DNA from: Chloroflexota bacterium
GTDB taxonomy: Bacteria > Chloroflexota > UBA11872
Assembly: GCA_026706485.1 (NCBI GenBank)
Contig: JAPOYR010000011.1
Span: 248,001 to 312,000 of the forward strand
Reading direction: 5' to 3'
DNA: 64,000 bases
Positions 45,488 through 54,312 of the stretch are shown here, one piece after another. Both the position numbers and the translations under genes were made by a program. Below the pieces are notes generated by a model. That model was not told the origin of the DNA, made no database searches, and worked only from the letters and a program-made list of their open reading frames with translations. How positions within the stretch are numbered: position 1 is the stretch's first letter; the number at the start of each line of letters is the position of its first letter.

Positions 45488-47149
45488 CTATTGCCGGGCG
45501 GGCGGTGGACCCTGCCCGGGCGCCTGCCCCAGGCGCAGCCGCAGCAGCAGCAACGGCACGCCGGAGGCGAACACGATGACGAGCGCCGTCAGCGCCGCGC
45601 GGGCAAAGAAGGCCTCCGACGCCGCCGACCAGGTGGCCGTGGCCAGCGTCTTGAAGCCGATCGGCCCGAGGATGAGGGTAGCGGGCAGCTCCTTCATCGT
45701 GAGCAGGAACACCAGGCCAGTTCCCGAGGCGATGCCCGGCCAGATCAGCGGCAGCGTCACCTGGAGGAGCGTGGCAATAGGCGACCGTCCGAGCGTTCGC
45801 GCGGCGTCTTCCAGACTGGGTCGCACCTGCGCCAGCGCCGCGCGCACGGCCGCGAGCATGGCCGGAAAGAACAGCACGACATAGGCCAAGATCAACAACA
45901 GCAGCGTCTGATACAGCGGTCGCGCAAGATTGACGGCGAAAAAGACCAGCGCGATGGCCACCACGATTCCGGGCAAGGCAAAGCCCGTATAGGTGGCACG
46001 CTCGATTGCCCAGGCGAAGCGGCTTGGATAGCGCACGACCAGCGCGGCGACCGGCAGCGACGCCGCGGCCGCGGCCAGCGCCGCCAGCGCCGCCACGAGC
46101 AGCGAGTTCAGCAGGAGATCGCCGACGCCAACCAGCGTTTCGCCGGCCGCCACGCCTCGCCCGACCCAGTACGCCAGCACGCCCATGGGCCCGACCAGGG
46201 CAAGCGCCGCAAGCGCGGCCATGAAGCCGACGGCCGGGATCATCCAACGGCCGAGGGGAATGCGCGTGGTCTCACCCGTCGTCCCCGGACCGACGCCGTG
46301 AAAGCGGGCGCGTCCACGCGCCAGCGCCTCCGCGGCGAGAATCACCGCGGCAAACCCAACCAACACCAGCGAAAGCGCGGCGGCCAGCCCGCGATTGAAG
46401 GCCGACTCGAACTGCACGAAGATCGCCCAGGTAAAGGTCTCGTAGCGAAGCAGGGAGACAGCGCCAAAGTCGGTGAGCGTGTAAAGCGCCACCAGCAGCG
46501 ACCCGGCGCCCACGGCCGGCGCAAGCAAAGGCAGCGTGACGCGGCGGAAGGTCGCGCGGCGGCCATGCCCGAGGGATCTGCTCGCGTCTTCGAACGACGG
46601 ATCGTGCCGCCGCAAGCTCGATTGCACGGGCAGGAGGACGTACGGATAGCTGAGCAGCGTCAGCGTGAGCGCGGCGCCGGGAAATCCGTAGATCGGCGGG
46701 AGCTCGGTCACACCGAAGATCGGCTCGAGCGCCTGCTGCAGCATTCCGCGCGGGCCGAGCGCCACTTGGACCACCAGCCCGGCGACGAAGCTGGGAATCA
46801 CGAGAGGCAAGGCGGCGACGACGCTCCAGAAGCGCGGCCAGGGCAGGTTGCTGCGAACGGTGAGCCAGGCGACCGGCACCGCGATCAGGACCGACGCCGC
46901 CGTCACCGTGACCACCAGCGCGACGGTGCGCAGCAGAATCATGACCGTGCGCCAACGGAACAGCAGCGCCCACGCATCGTCGCCCGCGCCCACCGTGCGA
47001 ATGACGAGATAGACGAGCGGCAGCGCCAGCACCAATGCAACCGCCAGCGCCGGGACCCAGATCACGGCAGGCGCCCGCGTCCAGCGGCCCATCCGCCCAA
47101 TGGGTCCGCCGGGCGCGGAAACGCGAATCACCCGCGCGATCGACACCAT
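45488..47149 (-). CDS. ferric-type ABC transporter permease (two fused permease domains)
   Basis: A 553-residue inner-membrane protein with about 12 hydrophobic segments and two binding-protein-dependent permease halves, as in FbpB/SfuB. EAA-type loops are visible in each half: EDASRSLGHGRRATFRRVTLPLL and EDAARTLGRSPIATLLQVTLPLI. LVIPSFVAGL and MKELPATLILGPIG are also typical of iron(III)/thiamine-family permeases. It is preceded by its binding protein (three bases apart). No ATPase gene is present on either side, so the transporter must borrow one encoded elsewhere. Confidence 0.93.
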   Translation of the reverse strand: MVSIARVIRVSAPGGPIGRMGRWTRAPAVIWVPALAVALVLALPLVYLVIRTVGAGDDAWALLFRWRTVMILLRTVALVVTVTAASVLIAVPVAWLTVRSNLPWPRFWSVVAALPLVIPSFVAGLVVQVALGPRGMLQQALEPIFGVTELPPIYGFPGAALTLTLLSYPYVLLPVQSSLRRHDPSFEDASRSLGHGRRATFRRVTLPLLAPAVGAGSLLVALYTLTDFGAVSLLRYETFTWAIFVQFESAFNRGLAAALSLVLVGFAAVILAAEALARGRARFHGVGPGTTGETTRIPLGRWMIPAVGFMAALAALALVGPMGVLAYWVGRGVAAGETLVGVGDLLLNSLLVAALAALAAAAASLPVAALVVRYPSRFAWAIERATYTGFALPGIVVAIALVFFAVNLARPLYQTLLLLILAYVVLFFPAMLAAVRAALAQVRPSLEDAARTLGRSPIATLLQVTLPLIWPGIASGTGLVFLLTMKELPATLILGPIGFKTLATATWSAASEAFFARAALTALVIVFASGVPLLLLRLRLGQAPGQGPPPARQ

Positions 47150-47152
47150 GCC

Positions 47153-48337
47153 TTAGGGCAGTATTCCAGCCTCCCGCAGCATGGCCTGTGTCCCTTCCAA
47201 GTCCGCCAGGTCCGCCAGCGCGATCGCCGGCTTGTTGATGTCCGCCAGCGGCGTCAGGATCCGCGACGCTTTCACGCCCTCGACCAAGGGGTATTCGAAC
47301 GTGCTGCTGGCGAAGTATTGCTGCCCCACCGTCGAGAGCAGAAAGTTGACAAACTGCTCCGCCGCCGGTCGGTTGGCCGCGGTGCCGAGAATCCCCGCGC
47401 CCGCCACCATCACCAGCGATCCCGGGCCGCCGCCCGGCAGATGGTAGTTGCGTGCGGCGAACGTCTCGCCCTCCGCCGCCAGGAACCGGTGCAGGTAGTA
47501 GTGGTTCACGAAGCCGCCGTCCAACTCGCCCGCGCCCGTCGCGGCGACGATCGGCGTGTTCTTGGGAAAGATCCCGATCTCGTTGGCATGCATTGCGTCC
47601 AGCCACTCGCGCGTCCGGTCGTCGCCCCACACCGTCCGCATGCCGGTGACCATCGTCTGGAACGAGGCGTTGGTCGGCGGCCAGCCCAGCCGTCCGCGCC
47701 AGCTCGGATCGGTGAAGCCCCACAGATCGTCCGGCAGGTCGGCAGGGCTGAGTCGGTCGGTGTTGTACACGACCACCCGCGCGCGGCCCGAAATGCCGGC
47801 CCACAAGCCCTCCGGCGAGCGCGCCCAGGCCGGCACGCGGTCGAGAAGCTCCTGCGGCAGCGGTGACAGCATCGACTCGACCGCGCCCAAGCCTCCGGGG
47901 TCCTGGGCGAAGAACACGTCGGCCGGCGAGGCGTCGCCTTCCTCCAGCAACGTGGCGGCCAGCGCCGGCGTGCCCGCGTACTTCACCTGCACGTCTAAGC
48001 CGGACGCGGCGCGAAATTGCTGGATGATCGGGTCGACCAAGGACTCGCTGCGCCCCGAGTAGATCACCAGCGGCTGGGACTCGCTCGGGGGCTGGGGCAC
48101 GGTGACCGTGACCACGCGCTCGACCTCGACTTCCTTGATGACCTCCTGCGTCACGATCTTCTCGACCGGAACTTCCCGAATGACGTCCCGCGTCACGACC
48201 TTCTCAACCGGGACTTCCTTGACGACTTCCTTGGTCACGACCTCGGATTCGCCGCAGGCGGCGAGCACGGGCACCGCGGCAGCGGCGGCCGCGGCAGCGG
48301 CGCCGCCACGCAACAGGACACGTCGGGTCAGGGACAT
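47153..48337 (-). CDS. iron-type ABC transporter substrate-binding lipoprotein
   Basis: A 394-residue periplasm-facing binding protein. The N-terminus MSLTRRVLLRGG has a twin-arginine motif, then an Ala-rich core and the lipobox VLAAC. Residues about 31-80 are a repeating charged segment of Val/Glu/Lys/Thr (TKEVVKEVPVEKVVTRDVIR and similar), likely a rigid tether. The FbpA-like domain follows: PLVIYSGRSESLVDPIIQQF, ADVFFAQDPGGLGAVE, SGRARVVVYNTDRLSP, and NHYYLHRFLAAEGE with the Tyr pair expected for metal coordination. Substrate is probably ferric iron, by similarity. A promoter with an embedded palindrome is upstream. Confidence 0.92.
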   Translation of the reverse strand: MSLTRRVLLRGGAAAAAAAAAVPVLAACGESEVVTKEVVKEVPVEKVVTRDVIREVPVEKIVTQEVIKEVEVERVVTVTVPQPPSESQPLVIYSGRSESLVDPIIQQFRAASGLDVQVKYAGTPALAATLLEEGDASPADVFFAQDPGGLGAVESMLSPLPQELLDRVPAWARSPEGLWAGISGRARVVVYNTDRLSPADLPDDLWGFTDPSWRGRLGWPPTNASFQTMVTGMRTVWGDDRTREWLDAMHANEIGIFPKNTPIVAATGAGELDGGFVNHYYLHRFLAAEGETFAARNYHLPGGGPGSLVMVAGAGILGTAANRPAAEQFVNFLLSTVGQQYFASSTFEYPLVEGVKASRILTPLADINKPAIALADLADLEGTQAMLREAGILP

Positions 48338-48390
48338 GAGAACCTCTCCTGAGGCTGAGGGCCGTACGCAGTAGGCAGCCCTATTGCAGG

Positions 48391-48419
48391 ATGTTAGTAT
48401 GACCTAAGGTCTGATGCAA
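48391..48419 (-). promoter_or_regulatory. promoter with palindromic operator upstream of the binding-protein gene
   Basis: On the minus strand TTGCAT (48419-48414), a 17-base spacer and TAACAT (48396-48391). The spacer contains the palindrome GACCTAAGGTC (48401-48411 on plus), placed where a repressor would block RNA polymerase. For an iron transporter, a metal-responsive repressor is a reasonable guess. Confidence 0.6.
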
Positions 48420-48597
48420 GCACATACGAAGTAATGTTTTTGGCGATCTTCCTCGGTCCCAAGGCCACGAATGACGTGGCGTGGCGGACACGCTCGAGTA
48501 CCGGCGAGATCCAGGCAAATGCGCGCGGCGGTGACAGCACGAGTTCTCGCGCACACGGCGCGTGGGTGACGCGGAGTGCAGCCGCTTCCCTCGCCGT

Positions 48598-48652
48598 CTC
48601 CCGCTGAGGCATGGGGCTAGGACCTCTCCCTGGCCCTATGCCTCAACGGGAG
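48598..48652. repeat. long intergenic hairpin
   Basis: Arms of about 24 nt (48598-48621 and 48629-48652; CTCCCGC TGAGGCAT against ATGCCTCA ACGGGAG at the base) pair with one mismatch and two G-U pairs around a 7-nt loop. The 48420-48750 stretch otherwise contains no convincing gene; a 72-codon minus-strand frame there has no support. Confidence 0.6.
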
Positions 48653-48750
48653 AACAAGGCGGCCCCACGCCTACAGATCCCGCGCCTGACGCATCCGAGA
48701 CGAACCGCGGCGCCAAGTCCATGTGATTGGCCCGCCGGCCCGGAGATGGG

Positions 48751-48834
48751 CGGAGAGGGTGGGATTCGAACCCACGAGGGGAGTCCCCTACACGCTTTCC
48801 AGGCGTGCGCCCTAAGCCTCTAGGCGACCTCTCC
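48751..48834 (-). tRNA. tRNA-Ser (anticodon GGA)
   Basis: On the minus strand GGAGAGGTCGCC starts a class II tRNA. The acceptor GGAGAGG pairs perfectly with CCTCTCC, discriminator G. The anticodon arm is CACGC-CTGGAAA-GCGTG, giving GGA. A long variable arm and the T arm GTGGG-TTCGAAT-CCCAC follow. CCA is not encoded. It lies 30 bases downstream of cysK on the same strand. Confidence 0.96.
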
Positions 48835-48864
48835 TTGCCGGCATGCTACCAACGGGGGTTGGGG

Positions 48865-49827
48865 CTAAACGTCCAGTCCGGCAAACAACGGATGGGTCAG
48901 ATAGCGATCCCCGCCGTCGCACAGCACCGTGACGATGAGCTTGCCCTCGTTTTCGGGCCGCGCGGCGACCTGCAGGGCGACCCACACGTTGGCTCCGGCC
49001 GAGGCGCCGACCAGCAGGCCTTCATCCGACGCGAGCCGTCGCGCCGTCTCCTCCGCCACCGCGTCGTCGACGAGCAGGATTTCGTCCACGAGGTCGCGCT
49101 CGAAGACCTGCGGCACGAAATTTGCGCCGATGCCTTCGATGCGATGCGGCCCGGCGCGACCGGTGGTGATGACCGGGTTGCCCACGGGCTCGGCACCCAC
49201 GAATTGCAAGGACGGCTTGCGTTGTTTGAGCGCGCGCGCCGTGCCGGTGATCGTGCCTCCCGTGCCGACGGCGGCAACGAACACGTCCACCGCCCCGTCG
49301 GTATCGCGCCAGATCTCCTCGGCCGTGGTCCGCGCGTGGGCGTCCGGATTGCTGGCGTTGCGGAATTGCTGCGGCATCCAGGCGTCGGCGGTGCTATCGA
49401 CGATCTGCTGCGCGCGGTCGATGGCGCCGACCATGCCCTGCGCCCCCGGCGTCAGGATCACCTCCGCGCCAAAGGCGCGCAGCAGATTGCGGCGCTCGAT
49501 GGTCATGGTTTCGGGCAGGGTAATGATGACGCGATAGCCGCGGGCGGCGCCCACCATCGCCAGGGCGATGCCCGTGTTGCCGCTGGTCGGCTCCACGATC
49601 ACCGTGCGGTCGGGGGCAATGCGACCCGCACGCTCCGCATCGTCGATCATCGCCAATCCGATGCGATCCTTGACGCTGCCGCCCGGATTCAGGAATTCGC
49701 ATTTCGCGGCCACCTGGGCCGCGAGGCCCTCGGTCAGGCGGCTCAGCCGCACCAGCGGCGTATTGCCAACCAGGTCCGCCACGCTGTCCGCAATGCCCGG
49801 ACCGCGCCCGGGAGCGTTTAAAGTCAC
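48865..49827 (-). CDS. cysK: cysteine synthase A (O-acetylserine sulfhydrylase)
   Basis: PLP enzyme of fold type II, 320 residues, GTG start. [12 protein letters not shown], the PLP lysine in [14 protein letters not shown], the substrate loop [19 protein letters not shown], the PLP-phosphate loop [12 protein letters not shown] and [13 protein letters not shown] match CysK/Cys[10 protein letters not shown] is the CysK-type active-site segment. It makes cysteine from O-acetylserine and sulfide; cysE is not in the window. tRNA-Ser(GGA) is just downstream. Confidence 0.95.
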   Translation of the reverse strand: MTLNAPGRGPGIADSVADLVGNTPLVRLSRLTEGLAAQVAAKCEFLNPGGSVKDRIGLAMIDDAERAGRIAPDRTVIVEPTSGNTGIALAMVGAARGYRVIITLPETMTIERRNLLRAFGAEVILTPGAQGMVGAIDRAQQIVDSTADAWMPQQFRNASNPDAHARTTAEEIWRDTDGAVDVFVAAVGTGGTITGTARALKQRKPSLQFVGAEPVGNPVITTGRAGPHRIEGIGANFVPQVFERDLVDEILLVDDAVAEETARRLASDEGLLVGASAGANVWVALQVAARPENEGKLIVTVLCDGGDRYLTHPLFAGLDV

Positions 49828-49939
49828 CGGCGCCCCTCACAAGTTATCCACAGCTTCCAGCAAGCCGCCCGCGCCCGATGATAAGCTCTGAGACGGGAGG
49901 CCCACCGGCGGAGCAGTCACGGGCAACTTACTGTCATCG

Positions 49940-51118
49940 TTGGCGCAGCCAGCGACGACCAAGTTAGTGCTGATCGTCCTCGACGGCCTTGGTGGACTGC
50001 CGCTTGTTCCGGGCGGCCCGACCGAGCTCGAGGCGGCGAACACCCCGAACTTCGACCAGCTGGCGCGCGAGGGCGTCACCGGCCTGCACCAGCCGATGGA
50101 AATCGGCGTCACACCCGGCAGCGGTCCCGGGCATCTCGCCCTGTTCGGCTACGACCCGGTCGCCGACAGCATCGGACGCGGCGCGCTGTCGGCCATTGGG
50201 CTTGGGATCGAGCTCGGCGACCACGATCTCGCGGTGCGGTTGAACTTCTGCACTCTCGATGGCGACGGCAACGTGACCGATCGGAGGGCCGGTCGCATTT
50301 CAACCGAGCTGAACCAGCAGCTCATTGCCAAGCTCAACGGCATTCACGCTCACGACGTCGGCCTCGAGCTCGCCGCCGAGCGGCGGCACCGCGCCGTGCT
50401 CGTGCTGCGCGGCGAGGGACTCGACGCGCGGGTGCGCGAAACCGATCCCCAGGCGATTGGCGTGCCGCCGCTGTCGCCGGAAGCGCTGCATCCGGCGGCG
50501 GAGCACACCAGCCGGCTCCTAACCGGATTCGTGGACCAGGTCGGCGAAAGCATCGGCAATGAGCAACCGGCCAACTTCGTGCTCATGCGCGGCTACGGCC
50601 AGTATCGGGCCCTGCCGTCGCTGGAGTCGCGCCACCAGCTGCGGGCGGCGTGCCTGGCCGTCTATCCGATGTATCGCGGCGTTGCCCGCGCCGTGGGAAT
50701 GAAGGTGCTCCCGGTCACCGAGGAGCCCGACAACCTGATCGCGGAGCTCGAGCAGGCCTGGGACGCGTTCGACCTCTTCTTTGTGCACATCAAGGAGACC
50801 GACACGCTGGGCGAGGATGGCGATTTCAACGGCAAGGTGCGCGCCATCGAGGCGGTCGACCGCTGGCTGCCGCGAGTGCGAGCCCTCAATCCCGACGTGC
50901 TCGTCGTCACCGGCGACCACTCGACGCCGGCCAAGCTTCGGGCCCATTCCTGGCACCCGGTGCCGATGATGCTGTGGGGGTCGCTGGCGAGGCCGGACCA
51001 CGTTGACGCGTTCAACGAGTCCGCCTGCCTCGGCGGGGGCTTGGGACAGATGCCGGCGCGATCGATCCTGCCGCTCATGCTGGCGCACGGGCAGCGGCTC
51101 GCGAAGTATGGCGCCTAG
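49940..51118 (+). CDS. apgM: 2,3-bisphosphoglycerate-independent phosphoglycerate mutase, archaeal type
   Basis: Glycolytic alkaline-phosphatase-superfamily enzyme of 392 residues. VLIVLDGLGGLP (metal Asp), NTPNFDQLAREG, GVTPGSGPGHLALFGYDP (phospho-acceptor Ser), GRGALSAIGLG, FFVHIKETDTLGEDGDF and VVTGDHSTPAKLRAHSWHP (metal Asp/His) match the ApgM family. The only good start is TTG 49940 (MAQPATTK), with a weak ribosome-binding site. Its end overlaps the start of selA by eleven bases. Confidence 0.92.
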   Translation: MAQPATTKLVLIVLDGLGGLPLVPGGPTELEAANTPNFDQLAREGVTGLHQPMEIGVTPGSGPGHLALFGYDPVADSIGRGALSAIGLGIELGDHDLAVRLNFCTLDGDGNVTDRRAGRISTELNQQLIAKLNGIHAHDVGLELAAERRHRAVLVLRGEGLDARVRETDPQAIGVPPLSPEALHPAAEHTSRLLTGFVDQVGESIGNEQPANFVLMRGYGQYRALPSLESRHQLRAACLAVYPMYRGVARAVGMKVLPVTEEPDNLIAELEQAWDAFDLFFVHIKETDTLGEDGDFNGKVRAIEAVDRWLPRVRALNPDVLVVTGDHSTPAKLRAHSWHPVPMMLWGSLARPDHVDAFNESACLGGGLGQMPARSILPLMLAHGQRLAKYGA

Positions 51119-52463
51119 CGCGGACGGCCCGTCCCTGCGGGACCTGCCGTCGGTGGACCGGATTGCGCAGACGGCAGCCGCGCACGGCGAGATGCCACCG
51201 GCCCTGCTGGTCTCGGCCGCACGCGCGGAGATCGCCACCGCCCGCGATGCCATGGGGCGGGGCGGCGCCGCCCCGAGCTTGGACGCACTGGCCGAGGCCG
51301 CCGCGCTGCGGGCGGCGTTGCTGGTGCGCGATGCCCCGCGACGCGTCATCAATGCCACCGGCGTGATCGTTCACACCAATCTGGGACGCGCGCCGCTGAG
51401 CGACCGGGCGCTTGTCGCGGTTCAAGAGGCGGCGGCGGGATACGCCGCGCTGGAAATGGACCTCGACACGGGTCGGCGAGGCGGGCGCGGCGCGGCGGTG
51501 GCCGCGAGCCTGCGCGAGATCACCGGCGCGCCGGCGGCTCTGGCGCTCAACAACAACGCCGGGGCCACATTCCTGGCGCTCGAGGCGCTGGCCGCGGGCG
51601 GCGAGGTGCTGGTGAGCCGCGGCGAGGCGATCGAGATTGGCGGCGGCTTCCGGGTGCCGGACATCCTCGCCGCCAGCGGCGCGGTGCTGCGGGACGTTGG
51701 CACGACCAATCGCACCCGGCTCGAGGATTACGCGGAGGCGCTGAGCGATCGCACCACGGCGATCCTCCACGTGCACCGCAGCAACTTTGCGCAGATCGGC
51801 TTCACCGAGTCGCCGGATCTTGCGGCGCTGGCGCATCTTGCCCACGAGCACGCCGTGCCGCTGATCGGCGATCTCGGCTCGGGGACCTTGCTGGACCCGG
51901 CGCCGTACGGACTGGTCAACGAGCCGCGCGTGCAGGACGCGCTGGCCGCGGGCTGCGACATCGTGACCTTTTCGGGCGACAAGCTGCTGGGAGGTCCGCA
52001 AGCCGGCATCGCGGCCGGCAATGCCGCCCATGTGGAGCGGATCGCCCGGCGCCCGCTGGCACGCGCGCTGCGCTGCGACGCGCTCACGCTGGCGGCACTC
52101 CAGGCCACGCTCGCCCACTACCTGCTGGGCGAAGCCGAGACTGTCATTCCCGTCTGGCAGATGATCGCCGCGCAGCCCGAAGACCTCCGCGCCCGCGCCC
52201 GCCGGCTGGCGCACGGCGTTGCCGGCGCCGGCGTCGAGGACTCGGAGTCGGCGGTCGGTGGCGGTTCGCTGCCAGGCCAGGTGCTTCCCAGCTTCGCCGT
52301 ACGGCTCGGGGGCGGCGGACAGGCCCTGGCCGGGCGGCTGCGCCGCGCGGACCCGCCGGTGATTGCCCGCGTCCGGGACGATGACGTGTGGCTCGACGTG
52401 CGCACGGTGCTGCCGCGCGACGAACGCGCGCTGCGGCGCACCCTGCTCGACCTGGCCCGCTAG
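51108..52463 (+). CDS. selA: L-seryl-tRNA(Sec) selenium transferase
   Basis: PLP enzyme converting Ser-tRNA(Sec) to Sec-tRNA(Sec); 451 residues, close to the normal length. The N-terminal helical tRNA-binding domain includes LPSVDRIAQTAAAHG. RRVINATGVIVHTNLGRAPLS is the SelA hallmark. NNNAGATFLALEALAAGGEVLVSRGE, IGDLGSGTLLD and the PLP lysine in FSGDKLLGGPQAGI are intact. selB, selD and tRNA-Sec are not in the window, so the selenocysteine pathway cannot be confirmed here. It is translationally coupled to apgM. Confidence 0.92.
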   Translation: MAPSADGPSLRDLPSVDRIAQTAAAHGEMPPALLVSAARAEIATARDAMGRGGAAPSLDALAEAAALRAALLVRDAPRRVINATGVIVHTNLGRAPLSDRALVAVQEAAAGYAALEMDLDTGRRGGRGAAVAASLREITGAPAALALNNNAGATFLALEALAAGGEVLVSRGEAIEIGGGFRVPDILAASGAVLRDVGTTNRTRLEDYAEALSDRTTAILHVHRSNFAQIGFTESPDLAALAHLAHEHAVPLIGDLGSGTLLDPAPYGLVNEPRVQDALAAGCDIVTFSGDKLLGGPQAGIAAGNAAHVERIARRPLARALRCDALTLAALQATLAHYLLGEAETVIPVWQMIAAQPEDLRARARRLAHGVAGAGVEDSESAVGGGSLPGQVLPSFAVRLGGGGQALAGRLRRADPPVIARVRDDDVWLDVRTVLPRDERALRRTLLDLAR

Positions 52464-52486
52464 GCAGACGCTGGCGAATCCGTCGG

Positions 52487-52536
52487 TCATTCCGGCGAAG
52501 AGGCTGCCCCGTACTTGATACGGGGCCGGAATCCAG
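52487..52536. repeat. dispersed TCATTCCGGC...GCCGGAATCC repeat
   Basis: Sister copy of 19700-19749; the ends CATTCCGGC and GCCGGAATC are inverted, and the interior CTGCCCCGTACTTGATACGG is shared with small changes. Confidence 0.75.
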
Positions 52537-52574
52537 TCCGGTCGAACTTGGAAGCGCACCGGATGCTTGGGGTC

Positions 52575-52595
52575 GGGCGGGTCTGAGACCCGCCC
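52575..52595. terminator. hairpin between convergent selA and sugar isomerase genes
   Basis: GGGCGGGTC-TGA-GACCCGCCC, nine perfect pairs with a three-base loop. It is located where a bidirectional terminator is expected, but it also resembles a common genomic repeat, and no T-run follows. Confidence 0.5.
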
Positions 52596-52618
52596 CTACC
52601 GCCCCATGCCAAGGCCTC

Positions 52619-53431
52619 CTAGCCGGCGTCCAGGATCGCGCGCAGATAGGCGGCGTGCTGCGCCAGCGCGGCCTTGCGCCCGCCGCCCGCTCGGGCGTCG
52701 CGCGGCTCCCACTCGGTCGAAAGGTACCCGCCGTAGCCGGCGCGGCGAAGGACACCAAGCATCTCGGCAATCGGCACTTCACCCCGGCCGGCAACGACGC
52801 TTTCCCACTCGCGCTCGTCGTCGGTGCGAACGATGTCCTTGACGTGGACATGAACCACGAACGGACCGATGGCGTCCCAGGCCTCCGCGACACTCTCACC
52901 GGCGCGGTGCGGATGTCCCAGGTCCCACACCGCGGCGGCGTTGGGATGCGCCGCGGCGCGCACGATGCCGCCGACGCGCACGGCGGAGTTGAAGAGGTCG
53001 TGAGTTTCCAAAGCCACGCGAACGCCGTGCGGCGCGGCATGCGCGGCGGCCGCGCGCAGACCCTCCACCACCCAGGAGTCCGCCTCGGCGGGCGGCGCGT
53101 CGGCACTCTGCGCGCCCCCAAACACCCGGACCACCGGAGCCCCCCACTCGCGGGCCAACTCGATGAATCCAGCCGCCCGATCGACCTCAGACGCGCGCGG
53201 CGTTGCCGGCTGCGCCAAGCGGCAGTCGCTGCCGACCACGCAGATCGCGAGACCCGCGTCCGCGACCACCTCGGCGATGCGTCGTCGCTCCGCGGCGGGG
53301 AGATCGGGCGCGAGCGGCTGCCCGGCGAGCATCCGGATCTCCAGGCCGTCACAGCCGATCTCGCGGGCGACCCGCGCATGCTCGTCGATGGTCCACTGGG
53401 GCGCGGAGTAAGTCGTGACGGCCAGCCGCAT
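52619..53431 (-). CDS. sugar phosphate isomerase/epimerase (xylose-isomerase-like TIM barrel)
   Basis: A 270-residue AP-endonuclease-2-type TIM barrel. MRLAVTTYSAPQWTIDEH and IGCDGLEIRM start the barrel. VRVFGGAQ, VRVALETHDLFN (metal Glu), AAVWDLGHPHRAGE (Asp/His) and VHVHVKDIVR then STEWEPRD supply metal ligands in the usual order. Possible roles include inositol or sugar-acid epimerisation; the substrate is unknown. A 59-codon in-frame extension upstream is not favoured because family similarity begins at ATG 53431. Confidence 0.85.
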   Translation of the reverse strand: MRLAVTTYSAPQWTIDEHARVAREIGCDGLEIRMLAGQPLAPDLPAAERRRIAEVVADAGLAICVVGSDCRLAQPATPRASEVDRAAGFIELAREWGAPVVRVFGGAQSADAPPAEADSWVVEGLRAAAAHAAPHGVRVALETHDLFNSAVRVGGIVRAAAHPNAAAVWDLGHPHRAGESVAEAWDAIGPFVVHVHVKDIVRTDDEREWESVVAGRGEVPIAEMLGVLRRAGYGGYLSTEWEPRDARAGGGRKAALAQHAAYLRAILDAG

Positions 53432-53589
53432 GTGAGGCAACCCCGGAATCGGCACCGCGGCAATCCTAGCGAACTGGTCGGGCGCGGGGGTGTGGTAGGT
53501 TTCGGCGCCCTGGAGCGTGGCGGTAGACGGCGGGCGTCGATCACCAAGCGCCGCGCGTGCCGCGCGCCGACGCTCACACACCAACGCAA

Positions 53590-54312
53590 ATGTCGACCGC
53601 CTCCTCAACAGCCGGGCAACCCATGCCGCAAATCTCGGTAGTTTTTCCGTGTCACAACGAGGCGGAGAATGTCGCCGCGGTCATCGCCGACGCCCAGCAG
53701 CACGTTGGCGCGCTTAGTGACGACTACGAGCTCCTCATCGTCGACGACGGCTCGAGCGACGGCACGGCCGAGCGAGCCCACGAGGCGGCCGCGGGTGACG
53801 ACCGCGTACGCGTGGTGCAGCACCCGACGAATCTGGGCTATGGCCATGCGCTGCGCTCCGGCTTTGCCGCCGCGCGCGCGCCGCTGATCTGCTACGTCGA
53901 CGGCGACGGCCAGTTCTCGCTCGCCGACCTGCCGGGATTGGTGAACGCGCTCGGCACACACGGCTTCGTGCTGGGCTATCGCATCCAGCGGGCCGATCCG
54001 GCACACCGGTCGCTGAATGCGCGCCTTTGGGGGCTGGTCGTGCGGCTGGTGATGGGCTTCAAGGTGCGGGACATCGACTGTGGCTTCAAGCTGTTTCGCC
54101 GCGAGGTGGTGCAGGACATCGAGTTCATCGCCGGTCGCGGCGCGGTGATCTCGGCCGAACTCGTGGCCCGCGCCACGCATGCAGGGCACACCTACACGGA
54201 AGTCGGCGTCCACCACTATCCGCGCACAGCCGGCGAGCAGTCCGGCAACAGCCCGCTGGTGGTGCTGAACTCCTTCGCCGATATCGCTCGGCTGCGGTGG
54301 CGCCTGCGGTGA
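53590..54312 (+). CDS. family 2 glycosyltransferase (polyprenyl-phosphate type), first of a pair
   Basis: About 240 residues with a GT-A fold. ISVVFPCHNEAENVAAVI, YELLIVDDGSSDGT, NLGYGHALRSGFAAA, ICYVDGDGQFSLADL (DxD region) and VRDIDCGFKLFRREVV match dolichol/undecaprenyl-phosphate mannosyl- or glucosyltransferases. No C-terminal membrane helices are visible, unlike GtrB. Start candidates are ATG 53590 or ATG 53623; the latter is closest to the conserved domain. It overlaps the second glycosyltransferase as GTGA. Confidence 0.85.
   Translation: MSTASSTAGQPMPQISVVFPCHNEAENVAAVIADAQQHVGALSDDYELLIVDDGSSDGTAERAHEAAAGDDRVRVVQHPTNLGYGHALRSGFAAARAPLICYVDGDGQFSLADLPGLVNALGTHGFVLGYRIQRADPAHRSLNARLWGLVVRLVMGFKVRDIDCGFKLFRREVVQDIEFIAGRGAVISAELVARATHAGHTYTEVGVHHYPRTAGEQSGNSPLVVLNSFADIARLRWRLR

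Noticed and set aside
45287-47866. 859-codon plus-strand open frame opposite the ABC transporter
   Set aside because: Arg/Gln/Gly-rich mirror translation of hydrophobic codons; no domain signature.
48394-48612. 72-codon minus-strand ORF upstream of the binding-protein promoter
   Set aside because: It covers the promoter and palindrome, has no recognisable motif and no RBS.
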